A DNA stretch of 64,000 nt from Scatophagus argus (Eukaryota; Chordata; Actinopteri; Scatophagidae), in the NCBI RefSeq assembly GCF_020382885.2, contig NC_058502.1, positions 12,365,950 to 12,429,949 of the forward strand. The letters are read 5' to 3'. Below the pieces are notes generated by a model, which had not been told where the DNA came from, searched no databases, and saw nothing but the letters and a program-made list of their open reading frames with translations. The position numbers and the translations under genes are program-made. How positions within the stretch are numbered: position 1 is the first letter of the stretch; each line of letters starts with the position of its first letter. Positions 60,901 through 64,000 of the stretch are shown here, piece by piece.

Positions 60901-63336
60901 ACTGTATTGAACAAAAGTGGTTTTTTTCACAGCTGCTCTTTTTAGGTGCACACCACTGTCATATTAAGATAATTTTTCAGGAACTTGTGTAGTTCAAAAA
61001 CTTACACTTTAACACTTAACAAAAAATTTTTTTTTCTACAAAAAAGAAGTGAAACATTAAACCAGCCCGACTAGAGAAATGCATGGTGCCTTCTGTTTGA
61101 TCACTGGTACGCCAGATTTAAACTAATTTCTTTGATAGTAGACGGTGAAGATAATCAGCTGTAATATGTAGTTAGTTTTGTGTTTTGCTTTTCATGGCAG
61201 CCTCGTCTTTGGGATGAGCACATGTCAAATCTTTTGTGTTTTCAGAGGGGGCTCGTGATCAGGTGGTCCAGTTCTTCCAGAGGTTGGATACGAAGGAGGC
61301 AAACTGTGAGGCGAGAAACAATCGAGGATGGCTGCTGTTAAAATCTCTGCTGCTTCTGACAGCTGACAGCTCAGTGAGTGGTAGTAAGGTTTTAAAGTGA
61401 AGTGAAATGTTAAAATCTTCAGTTGTTTAATGTTGTTGAACTGGCAACCTTTTTACATTTGATGTCAGTCACACCTTCCAATAAACCTTACTTATGTGAA
61501 GCCTGTTTTTTTTCTTTTGGATGTTGGGCAACATTATGTTATTTTCATCATTCATGATAATTGCCACACTTATCTTCACACCAACATCTTTTAATCAAAA
61601 TGTGAGCACTGATTTGTGTTTGTGTGACTGCAGGATATAGTGTCAAGTGTAAATCCCGGGCTTCCTGCTGCTTTGGTGAAATGTCTGTACCTGCTAGTCT
61701 GCCTTCCAGCTAAAAAGGAGGACGTGGCCACAGAGGAGACTTTTCAGGAGCCGCTAACAAAGGTCAGTAGCCTTCTTTTACATTTTTAATCTTCTGAATT
61801 TTGTATTTTTCCTCCTCAACATGCATATCTAAAATCCGTACTGCTACTGCTCTTTCTCACTGGATTTTGGTCTCACTCCAGTCTTCTTCGTCTTGCTCTT
61901 GTCCAGGTTCTCCTTCAGCTCTGTCGACTGCCAGTCAATGTGGAGAGACTGGTGAAAACTCAGGAACTGCAGTGCCTTATCATTGGTCTCACATCACTAT
62001 GGGACCAGACCAGTGCGGCCTGGAGGCACCAGGCCTCTCGCGTTCTCAAGGCAGTCTCTGCCGCCACAACAAGCAACACTGTCCCGAGCTTGCTAGGTGA
62101 TGTAATGCAACACTATTGGAATATGTAACATTTCTGTTAATCTTAGTCAGATAATTGTTCTCCTTTATAGCTATAGTGGAATGTATTTCATCAGGTCTCC
62201 TGAACAACATAAGGAAATCGTTTAAATGCATAAGAAAACTGAAGAGAACACGCAAAGCAGACACAGAAAGTGAAAATTTAGATTTAATCAGGGGACCTGA
62301 TTTGTGCAGATGGACATTTTTGTTCCAGGAATGAGTTCATTATACAGAGACACATGACCACACATCCCAGGAGAGAGAGACATATTCCAACTAAGTTTCT
62401 CCATCAGCATAGATAATTCACTCAGATGTTCTGCTACACACGCATTAACTTTGTTTTTTGTGCTCATAAAAAAGTTGCCAGCATTTCCTAGCATGATATT
62501 TTGCTTCCATGACTCTATAGCTCATCCAGGTTTGATGTGACAGGTTATGAGTGAAGGATTTTATTCTGCCATATGATTTATTAATGGAAACAAGGTGTAA
62601 CTGATGGAAGCTCAGGAGTGGTATGCTGGAAGCATTATTTGTTTGTGGTGGTAGATTTCTTGAATGGGAAACTTTGAGTGTGTTGTTGTTCAGAGGCATT
62701 GCATTTCACTGACCAGTTACTACTTCACTAACCAAGAACACTGTCTTTTCTTTATCAGAGAAGAACTGTATACGTATCTGCATCCAGAACCTTTCACGCT
62801 TAAGTGCTGATGTCTCAGGACCACTGCTGGCTGAGGTGGCTGTGGCTGTGTTCAGCTTCATTAGAGACACCTATGCCCTCAATCCAGCTCTGTTTGTGGA
62901 GTTTGACACCCACAACGGCTACGTGGTCCTTGAAAACATCTTGAAACGGTGAGATAACAGGACACGAAGAGAAAAAGAATGAAATGACTGAAATTTTGGG
63001 ATTAGAAGTAAATGAGACTTGGTCAGAGATCTTGCATTTTCGAGAGGACTTTATAGAAATGATGCAGATATTTGTTCTAATTTGTCTGCTCTTATTCAGT
63101 ACAGAGAGATCTTTGTTTCTCCCTGCTTTTCATTAACTTAGCCTTTTTTTCCTCTTATCATTATACCATCATCAGCTGTGAGGAAGGTGTATCTCTGGAT
63201 CAGTTCCAGCCAGTGGAGGAGTTGCTGTCTCTCATCGCATCTTTCACCATGCTTGGAAAAACTGAGCTGAAAGTGGCTCTTTGTGTCACCAACCCCCAAC
63301 CTCCAGGCTTCAAGTTTGACCCGCCACTCACCAAAG
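57987..63336 (+). CDS. wdfy4: WDFY family member 4, N-terminal exons (partial, gene runs off the window)
   Basis: N-terminal part of a very large BEACH/WD40 protein; mammalian WDFY4 is required for cross-presentation by type 1 dendritic cells. Exons: 57987-58007, 59043-59300, 60399-60510, 61246-61373, 61634-61762, 61907-62096, 62759-62948, 63176-63336; phases agree, about 396 codons so far. Landmarks shared with human WDFY4 are GWLLLKSLLLLT, GLPAALVKCLYLL, CIQNLSRL, ALFVEFD and GFKFDPP. WDFY3 fits less well at these positions. The first exon contributes only MALTQVQ; this start is the least certain part. BEACH and WD40 domains lie beyond the window. Confidence 0.88.
58008..59042 (+). other. 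wdfy4 intron 1
   Basis: AT-rich intron with a short CA run near 58157-58172. It ends in a strong polypyrimidine tract and ccaaccag acceptor. No other feature is seen. Confidence 0.5.
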
Positions 63337-63605
63337 GTAGGTCAAGTCCTCACCTTAAGTTCTGCATTGTTGTTATTCTATCGCTCTCTAATAACCACCA
63401 ACAGCTGATAGTACAGTGAGAATAAACTGAGTCATCTCTTCTGAATTTGTACACTAAACCATCTAATTATCATCACATGCATAGCTCAGCAAATACATGC
63501 TCAGGGAAGGGGATGGGGCTGCACAGTTCATCCCACCCTTGGCATTTATGCCCTCGTATGACCCCCCACCAAATTGCACCGTTCCCTTTCCTTTATTTCC
63601 CACAG

Positions 63606-63678
63606 ACCCTGACTTCCCATTCCCCCACTGCTACCCCACTGCAGTGCACAACACCCCTCGGGTTAACAGGAAGCTGAG
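63606..63678 (+). CDS. Possible further wdfy4 exon
   Basis: A 73-bp segment with acceptor tttcccacag and donor CTGAG|GTGATT. It continues the frame of exon 63176-63336 (G|AC) without a stop. The peptide (DPDFPFPHCYPTAVHNTPRV...) is not recognisable in the WDFY4 or WDFY3 sequence I remember at this point, so it may be a lineage-specific exon or chance. Confidence 0.3.
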
Positions 63679-64000
63679 GTGATTATGTCTGGGATGATGA
63701 AGTGGAGGCTTCCTCTCTAACTCTGTTAGGATGCCCCACATTCATTCACCACTGGCCTACAGCAACCAGTCATCTATCATAGATGCACACACACCTCCAT
63801 CCAACACTCATAAATAGAGTGTCCATAATAAACACACTCATAGCCATCCAAACATACACAGACACACACACTCAGCACCCATCCATCACATCAAGGAGAA
63901 GATCTCTTTCCAGCAGAGGGACCGGGGGACTGTTTTGTGCTGATCTTATTTGGTTCTGATGTAATTTTGACTAAATGTGAAAATGAATCCTATTTCCAAC

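Overview
The window is vertebrate nuclear DNA, almost certainly from a ray-finned (teleost) fish. The genes have many small exons with GT-AG introns that are short for a vertebrate. The DNA carries typical teleost interspersed repeats, long CA/GT and CT microsatellites, and a decayed Tc1-like transposon. There are no bacterial operons, CRISPR arrays or rRNA/tRNA genes that I can see.

Five protein-coding genes fill the window. (1) Positions 1715-22593, minus strand: a very large gene of 45 coding exons, which I could join in frame to about 2395 codons. It encodes KIND, FERM, six PDZ domains and a tyrosine phosphatase domain. It corresponds to FRMPD2 (N-terminal half) plus PTPN20 (C-terminal half) of mammals, present here as one gene. 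(2) Positions 29016-36592, plus strand: mapk8 (JNK1), with both mutually exclusive kinase-domain exons and the tandem 3' acceptor that makes long and short C termini. (3) Positions 38834-48167, minus strand: arhgap22 (PH-RhoGAP-coiled coil), with a second candidate first exon at 49396-49447. (4) Positions 51169-56050, minus strand: an ankyrin-repeat DHHC palmitoyltransferase of the ZDHHC13/17 (HIP14) type that is not clearly either mammalian gene. (5) From 57987 to the right edge, plus strand: the first exons of wdfy4, cut by the window end.

The order ptpn20/frmpd2 - mapk8 - arhgap22 - wdfy4 matches the human 10q11 block. It is the paralogue of PTPN13 - MAPK10 - ARHGAP24 - WDFY3 on human 4q21, so gene order supports the paralogue assignments made from the proteins. 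Genes 1 and 2 are head to head, 2 and 3 tail to tail, 3 and 4 in tandem, and 4 and 5 head to head.

Functionally the block is signalling-heavy: a scaffold phosphatase, a stress MAP kinase, a Rac-type GAP, a palmitoyltransferase and a BEACH-family protein. I see no evidence that they form a single pathway. The items most worth follow-up are the undivided FRMPD2-PTPN20 gene, the divergent DHHC-ankyrin enzyme, a near-perfect 47-bp inverted repeat inside a ptpn20 intron, and a CpG-rich upstream exon that could give JNK1 a new N terminus. All exon models were made by hand from splice signals, reading frame and remembered family sequences; no search was run.
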